Source: Palsa-295 sp963781105 (GTDB lineage Bacteria; Acidobacteriota; Terriglobia; Acidiferrales; UBA7541). From it: 64,000 bases of DNA. Numbering within the stretch: the first letter of the stretch is position 1; each line of letters opens with the position of its first letter. A program made the position numbers and the translations under genes. A model generated the notes under the pieces. That model had not been told where the DNA came from. It saw only the letters and a list, made by a program, of their open reading frames with translations, and did no database searches. Positions 62,789 to 64,000 of this stretch are shown here, one piece after another. The DNA is taken from contig CAWAED010000010.1 of assembly GCA_963781105.1 (NCBI GenBank), forward strand, positions 114,208-178,207. Direction: 5' to 3'.

Positions 62789-64000
62789 CTACTGATACAA
62801 TTCGTCGGTCGAGAGCGTCCCGCTTGCGTTGGCCCCTCCAGTAACAAGCACGACGCCGCTATTGAGCAAAGTGGCCGTATGACGAAAACGCGGAGACTGC
62901 AAGCTGCCGGTAAGCGCGAACATCCCGGTGCTCGGATCGTAGAGTTCCGCGGCCACCAGAGGAACTCCGTTCTCGTCGGTCCCTCCTTCCACCAGCACGG
63001 TACCGTCGTTGAGCACGATCGCCCGATGTGCCGAACGCGGAGTGCTCATGCTGCCCGTTGCCGCAAAAACACCGGTGGTGGGGTTGTACAGTTCGGCCGA
63101 TGCCACGGAGCTATTCGCTCCATCGGTGCCGCCCGTTAACAGCACCTGACCGTTGCCAAGAAGAGTGGCCGTGTGTGTGTAACGTTCGTCGGTCATGTTA
63201 CTCGTGACGAGCGTGAACATACCGCCAACGGGATCATATAATTCAGCGGTGTTAAGAACGTCGCCGTTGCTGTCAATCCCGCCGGTGACCAATACTTTGC
63301 CACTGCTCAGCAGTGTTGCGGTGTGCGCCGCGCGCGCAGTGTTCATGCTTCCGGTCGCCGAGAAAGTTCCCGTGGACGGGTCGAACAGCTCCGCGGCGGC
63401 TTGGACCCCGCTGGTATTGCCGCCTCCCGCCAAGAGCACTTTTCCGTTGCTCAGGACCGTAGCCGTAAACGAATCGCGAGCGTTTGCCATATTGCCGAGC
63501 GCCGTGAAAGCTTTGCTGGCCGGATCGTATAGCTCCGCGGAGGCGATGGCGTTTCCGCTGATGTCGTCCCCTCCGGCAATGAGGACGTTACCCGTGCTTA
63601 GCAGCGCGGCCGAGTGAAAATAACGCGCTGTTCCCAGCGCTCCCGAGACCGCAAAGATCCCGCTCGCGGGAGCATAAAGCTCTGCGTTCGCGACCGGAGT
63701 TCCGGTGGTGTCCTGCCCGCCGACGATTAACACTGTTCCGTCATTCAGCAGTGTGGCCGTGTGAGAAATGCGCTCCGAGTTCATGCTGCCGGTCATCGCG
63801 AAACCGTGCGAGGTCACCTGCACGGTGAAATTCTGAGGCGTTGCGTTCTGACCAGCCGAGTCCTGCACCATCACGGTGATGGGGAATCCGCCAGTGGCAG
63901 TCGGTTTGCCAAAGAGCACTCCGCTGGCATCAAACGATAATCCTGGCGGCAGCGCGCCGGTTTCGCTCCACATGAGCGGGAGTTCGCCGCCGGCGGCAGC
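62789..64000 (-). CDS. Kelch-repeat / putative Ig-domain protein, truncated by the window edge
   Basis: The frame is open to base 64000, so the 5' end lies outside. The visible 403 residues start in an Ig-like (He_PIG) domain, LPLMWSETGALPPGLSFDAS, and continue with Kelch-type blades repeated about every 50-60 residues, each with the pattern HTATLLxxGxVLxxGG followed by AELYDPxxGxF (for example RISHTATLLNDGTVLIVGGQ; AAELYDPSTGMFALTGSLQS). At least six blades are visible. Such secreted propellers are common in this phylum and of unknown partner. Confidence 0.85.
   Translation of the reverse strand, partial: AAAGGELPLMWSETGALPPGLSFDASGVLFGKPTATGGFPITVMVQDSAGQNATPQNFTVQVTSHGFAMTGSMNSERISHTATLLNDGTVLIVGGQDTTGTPVANAELYAPASGIFAVSGALGTARYFHSAALLSTGNVLIAGGDDISGNAIASAELYDPASKAFTALGNMANARDSFTATVLSNGKVLLAGGGNTSGVQAAAELFDPSTGTFSATGSMNTARAAHTATLLSSGKVLVTGGIDSNGDVLNTAELYDPVGGMFTLVTSNMTDERYTHTATLLGNGQVLLTGGTDGANSSVASAELYNPTTGVFAATGSMSTPRSAHRAIVLNDGTVLVEGGTDENGVPLVAAELYDPSTGMFALTGSLQSPRFRHTATLLNSGVVLVTGGANASGTLSTDELYQ

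Overview
This 64 kb window looks like chromosomal DNA of an uncultured or environmental member of the Acidobacteriota. The evidence is indirect: the 16S rRNA gene has acidobacterial features, there is a VWFA-related protein of acidobacterial type, a Ser/Thr kinase fused to a TolB-like propeller, GC-rich codon use, and abundant short palindromic repeats between genes. No phylogenetic test could be run, so the subgroup is left open.

Layout. (1) 0-15 kb is housekeeping: two oligopeptide-type ABC ATPases around a methyltransferase, a Yip1-like membrane protein, tgt-yajC-secD-secF, a TonB/ExbB/ExbD/ExbD/TPR-lipoprotein operon, a rhodanese and a bifunctional RelA/SpoT enzyme. (2) 15-23.6 kb holds cell-envelope lipoproteins (one an M1-peptidase-like protein that has lost its catalytic Glu), RidA, a soluble transhydrogenase, and an isoquinoline-1-oxidoreductase-type molybdenum hydroxylase with a dihaem cytochrome c. 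(3) 23.9-33.7 kb is the most distinctive region: a GCS2 carboxylate-amine ligase, an ATP-grasp ligase, a circularly permuted ATP-grasp ligase, an M29-like aminopeptidase, two alpha/beta-hydrolases, a membrane acetyltransferase-like protein and a third ATP-grasp enzyme. This reads as a ribosome-independent peptide or amide assembly pathway. A DUF1851 (Tdi1-like immunity) gene of foreign composition sits inside it. (4) 33.9-39.6 kb has a secreted beta-helix protein and a TolC/EmrA/EmrB-type tripartite exporter. (5) 39.6-47.5 kb is looser: a membrane patatin, tRNA-Ile(GAT), a small gene with an in-frame TGA, an SDR, a secreted propeller, a Cys-containing protein of unknown role and a multi-pass membrane protein. 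(6) 47.7-49.7 kb carries a complete 16S rRNA gene with its own promoter, boxA, flanking processing stem and a strong terminator about 150 bp downstream, with no tRNA, 23S or 5S behind it: an unlinked 16S gene. (7) 49.7-64 kb has a large nuclease-helicase, a Gln/His-rich repeat protein, an antitoxin-like fragment, a Ser/Thr kinase, a GH116 glycosidase coupled to a chagasin-domain secreted protein, a VWA protein and a truncated Kelch-repeat protein.

Intergenic space is rich in dispersed palindromes of at least five kinds (TTCA-core REP-like hairpins, a double-hairpin element, a GTCATCCTGAGCG composite element, a GAGCACAGCCAA element that has expanded in tandem, and a 129-bp element with terminal inverted repeats). 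One cluster of these palindromes lies inside an open reading frame.
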